Source: UMGS75 sp051872775 (lineage in GTDB: Bacteria; Bacillota_I; Bacilli_A; ML615J-28; CAG-313). From it: a DNA stretch of 17,499 nt. Location: NCBI GenBank assembly GCA_051872775.1, contig JBJEEE010000018.1, positions 1-17,499 on the forward strand, in the 5' to 3' direction. Position 1 is the stretch's first letter. Each line of letters starts with the position of its first letter. The notes under the pieces are model-generated. The model made no database searches, was not told the DNA's origin, and saw only the letters and a list, made by a program, of their open reading frames with translations. Positions 1-7,563 of this stretch are shown here, piece after piece. The position numbers and the translations under genes were made by a program.

Positions 1-101
1 TCGGCATAAATTTTTATTTTTATTATCTGTCTACTTGACAGACATCAGTTCAAAATCAAAACTCTTTTTTGATATTTGTCTTATGATTCATTGATATTTA
101 G

Positions 102-139
102 TGATAACGTTTGCCAAAATGTAAAAAATGTGGTATAAT
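102..139 (+). promoter_or_regulatory. Promoter of the pdp operon with an overlapping cre-like sequence
   Basis: A housekeeping-type promoter is visible: -35 TTGCCA at 111-116, a 17-base spacer and -10 TATAAT at 134-139, about 24 bases before the pdp start codon. The sequence TGATAACGTTTGCCA at 102-116 overlaps the -35 box and resembles a catabolite-responsive element, with the central CG at 108-109. It misses about three consensus positions, so CcpA control is only a possibility. The promoter call is solid; the cre call is weak. Confidence 0.7.
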
Positions 140-162
140 AAAAATACATTGGGGTGAATAAA

Positions 163-1470
163 ATGAGAGCTATAGATATTATTATAAAAAAAAGAGATGG
201 ATATGCTTTATCTAAAGAAGAAATTGATTTCATAATAAATGGATATGTAAATAAACAAATTCCCGATTATCAAATTAGTGCCTTATTAATGGCCATCTTT
301 TTTAGGGGAATGAGCGAAGAAGAACAATATAATTTGACAATGACTATGTTAAATAGTGGTGAGCAAATTGATTTATCGAAAATAAAAGGAGTAAAGGTAG
401 ATAAACATTCAACTGGTGGTGTTGGCGATAAAACTAGTTTAGTAGTTGCGCCTCTTGCTTCCGCATTCGCTGTTAAAATGGCTAAAATGAGTGGACGTGG
501 GTTAGGACATACAGGAGGTACGCTTGATAAGCTTGAATCAATTCCTGGTTTTCGCATTGAACTAACAAGTGATGAGTTTTTCAAACAAGTAAATGAAATT
601 GGCCTTGCAATTATTGGACAATCTGCCAATATTACACCTGCGGATAAATTATTATACGCATTACGTGATGTGACGGGTACAGTTGAATCAGTTCCACTGA
701 TAGCTTCATCAATTATGTCTAAAAAACTTGCTAGTGGGGCTGACCACATAGTCTTAGATGTAAAGGTTGGCAAAGGAGCCTTCATGAAAAATGTCGAAGA
801 TGCTAGTATACTTGCGGAAGCAATGGTTAAAATCGGTAAGAATAGTCAACGTGATACGGTGGCAACTCTAACTGATATGTCACAACCTCTTGGTGAATGT
901 GTAGGTAATAGTCTAGAAGTAATAGAGGCAATTGAAACCCTAAAAGGTAACGGACCTAAAGATTTTACGGATTTGTGTGTTGCCTTAACCGCTGAGATTT
1001 TAATGATTGCGAAGGTTGCAAACGATGAAACCAGCGCCAAACAAATGGTAATAGAAGCTATTAAGGATGGACGCGGGCTTGAACAACTAAGAAAAATGAT
1101 AATCTATCAAGGTGGCAATCCTAACGTCATTGATGACTATAGCTTGTTTGATGTTTCTGATCAAATTATAGAACTTAAGTATTTAGAAGAACAACAAGGC
1201 TATGTTGAGGAAATTGATGCTTTAAAAATCGGTGAAGCCGCAATGCTTTTAGGAGCAGGACGATTAACCAAAGAAGACAAAATCGATTATAGTGTAGGGG
1301 TAGTTGTCAAGAAAAAAGTTGGAGATAAACTTGAAAAAGGTGATGTGATTGCAAAAATATATACAAATGGTACTAACACCGAACAAGCAATCGCCAAAGT
1401 ACTTGATGCGTATGTTATTTCTAAGCAACCAATTAAGCAAAGAGATATAATTCTGAAAATAATTAGATAG
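163..1470 (+). CDS. pdp: Pyrimidine-nucleoside phosphorylase
   Basis: This cytoplasmic salvage enzyme splits thymidine, uridine or deoxyuridine with phosphate into the free base and (deoxy)ribose 1-phosphate. The protein is 435 residues, close to the roughly 433 of Bacillus Pdp, and matches the family end to end. The phosphate-binding KHSTGGVGDK motif starts at K81. The pyrimidine-binding residues known from Geobacillus PyNP are all present at the same numbers: H82, R168, S183 and K187. The glycine-rich stretch GRGLGHTGGTLDKLE follows the phosphate loop. A GTG at 154 is in frame but lies inside the Shine-Dalgarno GGGGTGA (151-157), so the ATG at 163 is the start; it gives the family-typical beginning MRAIDIIIKKRDG. 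The gene leads a two-gene unit with the MgtC-family gene 13 bases downstream. Pyrimidine specificity (Pdp rather than DeoA) is inferred from the overall Bacillus-like sequence. Confidence 0.95.
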   Translation: MRAIDIIIKKRDGYALSKEEIDFIINGYVNKQIPDYQISALLMAIFFRGMSEEEQYNLTMTMLNSGEQIDLSKIKGVKVDKHSTGGVGDKTSLVVAPLASAFAVKMAKMSGRGLGHTGGTLDKLESIPGFRIELTSDEFFKQVNEIGLAIIGQSANITPADKLLYALRDVTGTVESVPLIASSIMSKKLASGADHIVLDVKVGKGAFMKNVEDASILAEAMVKIGKNSQRDTVATLTDMSQPLGECVGNSLEVIEAIETLKGNGPKDFTDLCVALTAEILMIAKVANDETSAKQMVIEAIKDGRGLEQLRKMIIYQGGNPNVIDDYSLFDVSDQIIELKYLEEQQGYVEEIDALKIGEAAMLLGAGRLTKEDKIDYSVGVVVKKKVGDKLEKGDVIAKIYTNGTNTEQAIAKVLDAYVISKQPIKQRDIILKIIR

Positions 1471-1483
1471 AAAGGAAAATAAT

Positions 1484-2206
1484 ATGTTTACATTATTTAA
1501 TGATCCAATTGGAAATTTGCTTGGCTCATGGTCTACAGAAATAAATATTTGGAGCAGTTTGTTAAAAATATTTATTTCCATTATATTAGGAGCTGTGATA
1601 GGATGTGAACGTTCTAATAAACGTCATGCGGCCGGTCTTAGAACCTTTATTATGGTTTCACTTGCTTCTACGATAATAATGTTGATTGAAAGTGTAATTG
1701 CGGAAAACTCTCAAATAGCTGGTATTATTTCTGCTGCCGCAATAATTGGTATTTCTATTATTAGTGCTAATACCATTCTTTATAGTTCAAGAAGTCAAAT
1801 TAAAGGATTAACAACATCGATTGGACTTTGGGCTGCCGGTGTTCTAGGATTATTAATTGGGACTGGATACTATACAATTGTAATAATTTGCTTTGTGGCT
1901 TATTTACTTACCTTATCTATTTTCCCATTGCTTGAAATATATCTTAAAAATAGATCTAACCATTTTGAGATTCACCTTGAATTAAAAAATGCCAATTATT
2001 TACAAAACTTTGTTGCCACAATTAGAGAGTTAGGACTAAAGATTGATGATATTGAAACTAATCCTGCCTATATTAACTCAGGATTAAGCGTATATTCAAT
2101 TTCAATTTCCATTACAAGTAAAGAACTTAAAAAATATAAAACGCATGCGGAAATAATCGCTGCTCTAAAAACACTTGATTACGTATATTATATTGAAGAA
2201 ATGTAA
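1484..2206 (+). CDS. MgtC/SapB-family membrane protein
   Basis: This is a 240-residue integral membrane protein of the MgtC/SapB family. Hydrophobic segments lie at about residues 22-40, 53-70, 78-98 and 108-150, followed by a soluble C-terminal domain (about 160-240) of the ACT-like type found on longer members. The family hallmark is clear: GCERSNKRHAAGLRTFIMV just after the first membrane segment, and KGLTTSIGLWAAGVLGLLIG further on. Members have been linked to survival at low magnesium, acid tolerance and modulation of the F1Fo ATPase in pathogens. The role in Gram-positive commensals is largely unknown, so I name only the family. It starts 13 bases after pdp with Shine-Dalgarno AGAAAGGA and is followed at once by a terminator, so it is probably cotranscribed with pdp. 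No functional link to nucleoside salvage is apparent. Confidence 0.88.
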   Translation: MFTLFNDPIGNLLGSWSTEINIWSSLLKIFISIILGAVIGCERSNKRHAAGLRTFIMVSLASTIIMLIESVIAENSQIAGIISAAAIIGISIISANTILYSSRSQIKGLTTSIGLWAAGVLGLLIGTGYYTIVIICFVAYLLTLSIFPLLEIYLKNRSNHFEIHLELKNANYLQNFVATIRELGLKIDDIETNPAYINSGLSVYSISISITSKELKKYKTHAEIIAALKTLDYVYYIEEM

Positions 2207-2235
2207 AAAGAAAATCAAGCAAGATTTTCTTTTTT
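2205..2235 (+). terminator. Intrinsic terminator after the MgtC-family gene
   Basis: A perfect 12-base-pair inverted repeat overlaps the stop codon: left arm AAAAAGAAAATC at 2205-2216, loop 2217-2222, right arm GATTTTCTTTTT at 2223-2234, ending in a T run. It closes the pdp unit. The A run on the left side could let it work in both directions. Confidence 0.8.
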
Positions 2236-2252
2236 CATTTAATGTGTGTATT

Positions 2253-2283
2253 TTAACAAAAACATTATAAAATATTATATAAT
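2253..2283 (+). promoter_or_regulatory. Candidate promoter of the asnA-malQ-lipid kinase operon
   Basis: A consensus -10 TATAAT lies at 2278-2283, 32 bases before the asnA start codon. The best -35 is TTAACA at 2253-2258, giving a long 19-base spacer, so the exact -35 assignment is uncertain. The position, between a terminator and the first gene of the operon, supports a promoter here. Confidence 0.5.
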
Positions 2284-2315
2284 ATGTAAATGTATAGTAG
2301 ACAAGGAGGATGACA

Positions 2316-3323
2316 ATGAAATATCTTAATAAAGTCGAAAACTATCATTCAAAGTTATCATTAATTGAAACAGAAATGGCCATTAAATATGTAAAAGATA
2401 CATTTGAACGTATTTTATCTAGAAACTTAAATCTAACAAGAGTTTCAGCTCCTCTTTTTGTTTCATCATCTTCAGGAATAAATGATTATCTTAATGGAAC
2501 CGAGCGTGTAATCAAGTTTCAAGGTCTTTACTTAAAAGATGAAATGGAGATTGTTCAATCTCTTGCTAAATGGAAACGTATGTCCCTAAAAAAATATCAG
2601 TTTATTCCTGAAACGGGATTATATACTGATATGAATGCTATAAGACGTGACGAAGAACCAGATGCTATTCATTCTTTATATGTGGACCAATGGGACTGGG
2701 AAAGAATCCTCAAAGATACGGAAAGAAATATTACGTATTTAAAAAAAATAGTAAGAAAAGTCTATAAATCAATCTATGATACGTTACAATTGGTTAATAA
2801 GAAGTTCCCTATTCTTTCGGTGGAATTACCTGAAAAAATCTTTTTTATCAGTAGTCAAGATTTAGAAAATCTTTATCCTACATTAGCCCCAAAAGAAAGA
2901 GAAAACCAAATATGCAAGCAATATCAAGCTGTATTCATTTATCAAATAGGTAAGGTTTTAAACAGTGGTCAGCCTCATGATTTACGTGCTGCTGACTATG
3001 ATGATTGGGAACTAAATGGAGATATTTTAGTATGGAATAACGTGATTAAGTCAGCTTTTGAGCTTTCCTCTATGGGCATAAGAGTAGATAAAGTATCACT
3101 TGTAAAACAATTGCGACAAAAAAATGAATTAGACAAGATTAATAATGAATACTGTCAGGCAATCTTAAATGATGAGTATCCACTAACTATTGGTGGCGGT
3201 ATTGGTCAATCACGTCTATGTATGTTTATGTTAGAAAAAGCTCATATTGGTGAAGTTCAAGTATCAATGTGGGATAAAGAATATCTAAATAATTTAACCA
3301 AAAAGAATATAAAATTATTATAG
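2316..3323 (+). CDS. asnA: Aspartate-ammonia ligase (ammonia-dependent asparagine synthetase)
   Basis: The enzyme makes asparagine from aspartate and ammonia, using ATP and releasing AMP and pyrophosphate. It is a cytoplasmic homodimer related to class II aminoacyl-tRNA synthetases. The protein is 335 residues, close to E. coli AsnA at 330. Class II motifs are visible: GLYTDMNAIRRDEE around residues 103-114, HSLYVDQWDWE just after it, and the C-terminal motif-3-like GGGIGQSRLCMFMLE. Two start codons are possible. The ATG at 2310 touches the Shine-Dalgarno AGGAGG (2304-2309), whereas the ATG at 2316 sits six bases beyond it and gives a normal N-terminus (MKYLNKVENYH), so 2316 is chosen. It leads an operon with malQ 10 bases downstream. 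It is the ammonia-using type, unrelated to the glutamine-dependent AsnB. Confidence 0.95.
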   Translation: MKYLNKVENYHSKLSLIETEMAIKYVKDTFERILSRNLNLTRVSAPLFVSSSSGINDYLNGTERVIKFQGLYLKDEMEIVQSLAKWKRMSLKKYQFIPETGLYTDMNAIRRDEEPDAIHSLYVDQWDWERILKDTERNITYLKKIVRKVYKSIYDTLQLVNKKFPILSVELPEKIFFISSQDLENLYPTLAPKERENQICKQYQAVFIYQIGKVLNSGQPHDLRAADYDDWELNGDILVWNNVIKSAFELSSMGIRVDKVSLVKQLRQKNELDKINNEYCQAILNDEYPLTIGGGIGQSRLCMFMLEKAHIGEVQVSMWDKEYLNNLTKKNIKLL

Positions 3324-3333
3324 GAGAATTTTT

Positions 3334-4806
3334 ATGCGCTCATGTGGAATCCTCTTGCCAATTAGTAGTTTACCAGGTAAGTATGGTATTGGAAGTTTTG
3401 GTAAGGAAGCATATCAGTTTATTGATTATTTAACGGAAATGAAACAATCATATTGGCAAATCCTTCCTCTTGGTCCAACAACGTTTGGTGATTCCCCGTA
3501 TCAAACTTATAGCACGTTTGCGGGGGGAGAGTATTATTTAGACTTAGAAGATTTGTATAATGATGGATTAATTACTAAAGAAGAACTAGATAGCCAAATT
3601 CGCCCATTAAATAACGTAAACTACGATGAATTAAAAATTACAAGATTAAACCTATATTATCTTGCTAGTTCACGTTTTTATGAGAAATTACCATTTGAAT
3701 TTGATGCATTTTTGAAAGCAGAAAAAGAATGGCTTCAGCCGTACGCTACATTTAGATCTTTAAAAACATATTATAATGAAACTAGTTTTAATGAGTGGCC
3801 TGTAAAAGTAAAAAAAGGCACAGTTAGTAAAACTATTCTTAAAAATATTGATAAAGATGTAAAAATGCACATCTTTATTCAATATTACTTTTTTAGACAA
3901 TGGTTTAAACTAAAATCATATGCTAATCAAAAGGGAATAAAAATTATTGGTGATTTGCCCATTTATGTTTCTTATGATAGCAGTGATGTATGGCAAAATC
4001 CTCAAAATTTTGTCTTAGATGAAGACTATAAACCATCAATGGTCGCTGGATGTCCTCCTGATGCTTTTTCCAGTGATGGCCAAGTATGGGGAAATCCACT
4101 TTATGATTATGATAAGATGAAAGAAAACCACTATGAATGGTGGGTAAAACGTATCAGACATTCTTTAAGAATGTTTGATGTACTTCGCATTGATCATTTT
4201 CGTGGGTTTGAAACTTATTTTGCTATTTCAACTTCAAATAATGATGCCAAACTAGGAAAATGGATTAAAGGTCCTGGTTATGATATTTTTGAAGAATTAT
4301 TGAAATATGAACCTAATCCTCAAATGATTATGGAAGACTTAGGTTTTTTGACTGATGATGTATATCGTCTTCTTAAGAAAACCGGTTTTCCGGGAATGCG
4401 AATATTAGAGTTTGCCTTTGATGGTAATAAAGATAACCCTTATTTACCTCATAATTATATTGAAAATACGATTGTATATACAGGTACACATGACAATTGC
4501 CCTTTAAATGGTTGGATTAAAACAATCACTAAAGCTCAATTAGATCAAATTTTTACATATTTTAATATTACACGTATGAGTGAAATTCCTCACATTTTAG
4601 TAGAAGCAGCTTTAGCATCGCTTGCTAAACTTGCCATTATTCCAATCCAAGACTATTTAGGTTTAGATGAAAATTCTAGAATAAATACTCCTTCAACGGT
4701 TGGATGTAATTGGAAATGGCGATTTGATTTTAGTTTATTAGATAAAGAAAATATAGAAAGAATCAAGATGTTAGCATTAAAATATTATCGAAGCAACAAT
4801 AAGTAG
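3334..4806 (+). CDS. malQ: 4-alpha-glucanotransferase (amylomaltase, GH77)
   Basis: This cytoplasmic GH77 enzyme transfers alpha-1,4-glucan chains between malto-oligosaccharides in maltodextrin and glycogen use. At 490 residues it is the compact bacterial amylomaltase form, without the N-terminal extension of E. coli MalQ. The whole domain is intact: GILLPISSLPGKYGIGSFG at the N-terminus, then GDLPIYVSYDSSDVW. The nucleophile is D287 in RIDHFRGF, the acid/base is E334 in MEDLG, and the transition-state stabiliser is D387 in THDN. Shine-Dalgarno AGGAGA begins one base after the asnA stop. It is the middle gene of asnA-malQ-lipid kinase. No glycogen phosphorylase or maltose transporter gene is adjacent, so the source of its substrate is not visible here. 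Confidence 0.96.
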   Translation: MRSCGILLPISSLPGKYGIGSFGKEAYQFIDYLTEMKQSYWQILPLGPTTFGDSPYQTYSTFAGGEYYLDLEDLYNDGLITKEELDSQIRPLNNVNYDELKITRLNLYYLASSRFYEKLPFEFDAFLKAEKEWLQPYATFRSLKTYYNETSFNEWPVKVKKGTVSKTILKNIDKDVKMHIFIQYYFFRQWFKLKSYANQKGIKIIGDLPIYVSYDSSDVWQNPQNFVLDEDYKPSMVAGCPPDAFSSDGQVWGNPLYDYDKMKENHYEWWVKRIRHSLRMFDVLRIDHFRGFETYFAISTSNNDAKLGKWIKGPGYDIFEELLKYEPNPQMIMEDLGFLTDDVYRLLKKTGFPGMRILEFAFDGNKDNPYLPHNYIENTIVYTGTHDNCPLNGWIKTITKAQLDQIFTYFNITRMSEIPHILVEAALASLAKLAIIPIQDYLGLDENSRINTPSTVGCNWKWRFDFSLLDKENIERIKMLALKYYRSNNK

Positions 4807-4836
4807 AAATAAATTTTATAGGTAGGAATGATGAAT

Positions 4837-5769
4837 ATGATACACTATTTTTTAATAAATCCGATTGCGGGAAGAAACGATTCAACTGAAACAATAGAAG
4901 AAAAAGTTAAAAAAATATTTGATGAAGGAAATAATCCTAACGATTCATATATGGTTCATATAACGGAAGGACCAAATGATGCTACCATTGCTATAAAAAA
5001 GTATTGCATCGAAAATGAAGCACGCGATAATCCGATAGAAACGACATTTTACATATGTGGAGGCGATGGTACTTGCTTTGAAGCTGTTAATGGTATTATT
5101 GGTTTTCCTCATGCAAGAATGACAATTGTTCCTGTTGGATCTTGTAATGATTTTCTTAAAACCCTAAAAGGCTATGATTTCATGGATATAAAAAGTCTGA
5201 TTAATGGGGAAGAAAGAAAAATAGACGTTTTAAAATCAAATGACTTTTATGCATTAAATGTGGCCAATATTGGATATGATGCTAAAGTAAATTATGATTG
5301 TGTAAGATTTCGCTATAAATATAAGACAGTAAAACAATCATATAATCATGCTATTGTTCGTAATCTATTTAAACCACTAGGAGATATGGTAACCATTACA
5401 TCTAATGAAGAAGAATTGTATCATCAAAAAGCATTGCTAATGGCTTTTGCTAATGGTGGTTATTATGGTGGTGGATACAATTGTGCTCCTAAAGCTGTAA
5501 TCGATGATGGTTTATTAGAAATGGTAGTAGTAAAAAAGGTTGGTATATTAACTTTTGCTAAATTAATCAAATATTATAAAAATGGACAACATATCGATAA
5601 TCCTCGTTTTTCCAAAATAATAACTTATCGTCGTCTTAATAGTGTTACCATTGAAAGCGATAAAGAATTATGTTTATGCCTTGATGGTGAAACATTCCAT
5701 ACCAAAAAAGTAAATATTGAGATTGTTCCCCAAGCATTGCGATTCGTTTTTCCTAAAAAAGATAATTAA
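4837..5769 (+). CDS. Diacylglycerol kinase-family lipid kinase (DagK/YegS type)
   Basis: This is a soluble lipid kinase with the diacylglycerol kinase catalytic fold. Gram-positive relatives such as DgkB phosphorylate diacylglycerol to phosphatidate at the inner membrane face, recycling lipid left over from lipoteichoic acid synthesis. The N-terminal FLINPIAGR motif, the nucleotide-binding GGDGT at residues 75-79, VPVGSCNDF (the NDF signature) and a C-terminal LCLDGE are all present; together they define the family. Three in-frame ATGs lie at 4828, 4831 and 4837. The first directly abuts the Shine-Dalgarno GGTAGGA (4821-4827). The third has normal spacing and gives MIHYFLINP, so 4837 is preferred; 4831 remains possible. 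It is the last gene of the operon, 30 bases after malQ, and is followed by a terminator. Lipid specificity cannot be read from sequence, so no symbol is given. Confidence 0.88.
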   Translation: MIHYFLINPIAGRNDSTETIEEKVKKIFDEGNNPNDSYMVHITEGPNDATIAIKKYCIENEARDNPIETTFYICGGDGTCFEAVNGIIGFPHARMTIVPVGSCNDFLKTLKGYDFMDIKSLINGEERKIDVLKSNDFYALNVANIGYDAKVNYDCVRFRYKYKTVKQSYNHAIVRNLFKPLGDMVTITSNEEELYHQKALLMAFANGGYYGGGYNCAPKAVIDDGLLEMVVVKKVGILTFAKLIKYYKNGQHIDNPRFSKIITYRRLNSVTIESDKELCLCLDGETFHTKKVNIEIVPQALRFVFPKKDN

Positions 5770-5802
5770 AATAATTGTTGATAGATAATAATAATTAGAG
5801 AT

Positions 5803-5829
5803 AAATGCCTTTTAACTAAGGCATTTTTT
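5803..5829 (+). terminator. Intrinsic terminator after the lipid kinase gene
   Basis: A 9-base-pair stem, AAATGCCTT (5803-5811) with AAGGCATTT (5818-5826), a six-base loop and a run of six T at 5824-5829. It ends the asnA-malQ-lipid kinase operon and separates it from dacF. Confidence 0.88.
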
Positions 5830-5876
5830 CATATTATTTATGCATTAATCATATATTTTAATAGGTGAATTTTAAA

Positions 5877-7043
5877 ATGAAAAAGAAAATTATTAAGTGC
5901 TTTCTCGCAATTACAATGTTTACTTTGATTGTATTATCAAACAGTATCTCAAGTAAAGCCACAGTAAGTACTAGTTTAGTCAATTATGCTAAAAGTGCAA
6001 TCCTAATTGAAGCAGAGACGGGTGAAGTATTATATGAATATAATGCTCATAATCGCTTAGAACCTGCAAGTATGACCAAAGTAATGACCATGAAACTAGT
6101 ACTTGATGCTCTTAAAATGAAAAGAATTACCATAGATCAAGAATTAACCACAAGCGAGCATGCGTCACAAATGGGAGGTACACAGATTTTTTTATCTCCA
6201 GGTGAATCAATGAAAGTTGGAGATTTACTGAAATCAATGGTCATTGCTTCCGCAAACGATGCGGCTGTTAGTCTTGCGGAAGGAATTAGTGGGAGCGAAA
6301 CTTTTTTTGTAAATGCTATGAACGATGAAATCAGAAAATTAGGCTTGAAAAATACGCATTATAGTAATGCTACAGGACTACCTACTGATAATCATTATAC
6401 ATCATGCTATGATATGGCAATGGTTGCAAGAAATCTTCTAATCAATTATGAGGATGAAATAATTCCCTATACTAGTACATATGAAGACTATGTAAGAAAA
6501 GATAGTGATAAACCATTTTGGTTAGTAAATACCAATAAACTTATAAAACACGTAGAAGGAATTGACGGATTAAAAACAGGCTGGACTGAAAGTGCAGGAT
6601 ACTGTCTTACTTGTACAAAGAAAGTAGATGGAATGCGTTTAATAACAGTAGTGATGAATGCTGATACTGTCTCTCATCGAACTATTGATACACTTGCTTT
6701 ATTAAATTATGGCTTTGCAAATTATCAAAAAGTTGAAGTAATAGGTAAAGGGGAAGTTATACAAGAAAGTAAAAATATACTCTTGAAACCAACTGATTAT
6801 CATATAATAACAAGTAATAGTATCTCTAAAGTGATTAAGAAAAATGAAAAGTTATCGAATATTAGTCAAAAGGTAGTAATAGATGAAAAGGCAATAACGG
6901 AATTAAATCAGTATAATGTAGGTATATTAGAAATATACAGTAATGGTTTACTCATTGGATCTACGGAATTAGAACTATCTCACAAACCAATCAAAAATTC
7001 ATTTATTTCGCTCTTATTAGAAGTAATTAAACAAATATTTTAA
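5877..7043 (+). CDS. dacF: D-alanyl-D-alanine carboxypeptidase, DacF type (penicillin-binding protein)
   Basis: This exported low-molecular-weight penicillin-binding protein should trim the terminal D-alanine from peptidoglycan pentapeptides outside the membrane. The 388-residue protein begins with a signal peptide (KKK, then a hydrophobic run, probable cleavage after SSKA near residue 28). All three active-site motifs are present: S65-M-T-K68, S125-A-N127 and K233-T-G235. A beta-rich C-terminal domain follows, ending in a hydrophobic, amphipathic tail (about 372-388) typical of membrane anchoring. The in-frame GTG at 5865 lies inside the Shine-Dalgarno AGGTGA (5863-5868), so the ATG at 5877 is chosen. 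Its place directly before spoIIAA-spoIIAB-sigF matches Bacillus, where DacF is a sporulation-related enzyme regulating cortex crosslinking. Unlike the Bacillus read-through arrangement, a strong terminator follows it here. I see no convincing promoter upstream. The general family call is firm; the DacF subtype rests on synteny. Confidence 0.92.
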   Translation: MKKKIIKCFLAITMFTLIVLSNSISSKATVSTSLVNYAKSAILIEAETGEVLYEYNAHNRLEPASMTKVMTMKLVLDALKMKRITIDQELTTSEHASQMGGTQIFLSPGESMKVGDLLKSMVIASANDAAVSLAEGISGSETFFVNAMNDEIRKLGLKNTHYSNATGLPTDNHYTSCYDMAMVARNLLINYEDEIIPYTSTYEDYVRKDSDKPFWLVNTNKLIKHVEGIDGLKTGWTESAGYCLTCTKKVDGMRLITVVMNADTVSHRTIDTLALLNYGFANYQKVEVIGKGEVIQESKNILLKPTDYHIITSNSISKVIKKNEKLSNISQKVVIDEKAITELNQYNVGILEIYSNGLLIGSTELELSHKPIKNSFISLLLEVIKQIF

Positions 7044-7057
7044 TTGTAGAATAAAAT

Positions 7058-7100
7058 AAGCATAAACTTGTCCAATATCTATCAAGTTTTGCTTTTTTTT
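7058..7100 (+). terminator. Intrinsic terminator between dacF and spoIIAA
   Basis: A 12-base-pair stem with one bulged T, left arm AAGCATAAACTTG (7058-7070) and right arm CAAGTTTTGCTT (7083-7094), is followed by an eight-T run at 7093-7100. It should limit read-through from dacF into the spoIIA genes. Confidence 0.8.
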
Positions 7101-7144
7101 ATAAAATATACTAAATTTCTTTATCGCATAATTTAGCAAATATT

Positions 7145-7170
7145 AAAGAAGAATTAATTACTAATTGAAT
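7145..7170 (+). promoter_or_regulatory. Possible sigma-H-like promoter for the spoIIA genes
   Basis: In Bacillus the spoIIA operon is read by sigma-H, whose promoters look like RWAGGAXXT, then 11-12 bases, then RGAAT/HGAAT. Between the terminator and spoIIAA there is AAAGAAGAA (7145-7153, two mismatches), a 12-base spacer and TGAAT (7166-7170). A match this loose occurs easily in AT-rich DNA, so this is a candidate only. Confidence 0.25.
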
Positions 7171-7212
7171 CAATCACATCTTTTTGATAAAATGAAAAGC
7201 GGGGGTGAAAAA

Positions 7213-7563
7213 ATGGCATTAAATATGCAAATGGCAATTAGAAAAAATCGTTTGTTTATTAGATTATCAGGAGAGTTAGATCAAGCTGTAACGGAAAATC
7301 TAAAAATAAAAGTAAGTGAAGTTGTTGATAAATATATGATAAAACATATAATAATAAATTTTTCAAGACTTGATTTTATGGATAGTAGTGGAATTGGTTT
7401 TATTATTGGTAGATATGCCCAAGTAAAAAAACGAAATGGGAAAATCGTAATATGTTCAATGAATGATATGATTGAACGAATTGTCAGATTATCAGGTTTA
7501 CGTCGTATATGCTTAATTGCTTCATCGGAAGAAGAAGCAGAAAGGGAATTGGAGGTTGCATAA
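7213..7563 (+). CDS. spoIIAA: Anti-sigma F factor antagonist SpoIIAA
   Basis: This STAS-domain protein releases sigma-F from SpoIIAB when it is unphosphorylated. It is 116 residues (Bacillus: 117) and aligns without gaps through most of its length. The phosphorylation motif is D57-S58-S59-G60, with S58 at exactly the Bacillus position, preceded by the usual IINFSRLDFM strand. GRYAQVKKRNGKIVIC also matches the family closely. An upstream in-frame TTG (7165) would add 16 atypical residues; the ATG at 7213 has Shine-Dalgarno GGGGGTGA (7201-7208), so it is the start. The stop codon overlaps the spoIIAB start, so translation is probably coupled, helping to set the ratio of the two proteins. The partner kinase lies next door. 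The other candidate, RsbV of the stress system, is less likely because of the dacF neighbour and the sporulation-type sequence. Confidence 0.95.
   Translation: MALNMQMAIRKNRLFIRLSGELDQAVTENLKIKVSEVVDKYMIKHIIINFSRLDFMDSSGIGFIIGRYAQVKKRNGKIVICSMNDMIERIVRLSGLRRICLIASSEEEAERELEVA

Noticed and set aside
26..42. Hairpin TCTGTC/GACAGA as a terminator of an upstream gene
   Set aside because: The stem is only six base pairs and no T run follows on either strand.
270..785. 171-codon open frame on the minus strand inside pdp
   Set aside because: It is the antisense shadow of a strongly conserved gene, with no ribosome binding site and no recognisable protein.
2242..2259. Rex operator upstream of asnA
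   Set aside because: Only the right half TTAACAA fits; the left half ATGTGTG matches poorly, and asnA is not a typical Rex target.
5830..5876. Sigma-F or housekeeping promoter directly before dacF
   Set aside because: The only -10-like sequences sit so close to the Shine-Dalgarno that the transcript would lack a usable leader; no convincing sigma-F consensus is present.
7165..7212. Longer SpoIIAA starting at TTG 7165
   Set aside because: The extra 16 residues do not resemble the family, and GGGGGTGA lies correctly before the ATG at 7213.
7509..7562. Longer SpoIIAB starting at ATG 7509
   Set aside because: It would overlap most of the end of spoIIAA with non-family residues; the ATG at 7563 has a good Shine-Dalgarno and the family N-terminus.
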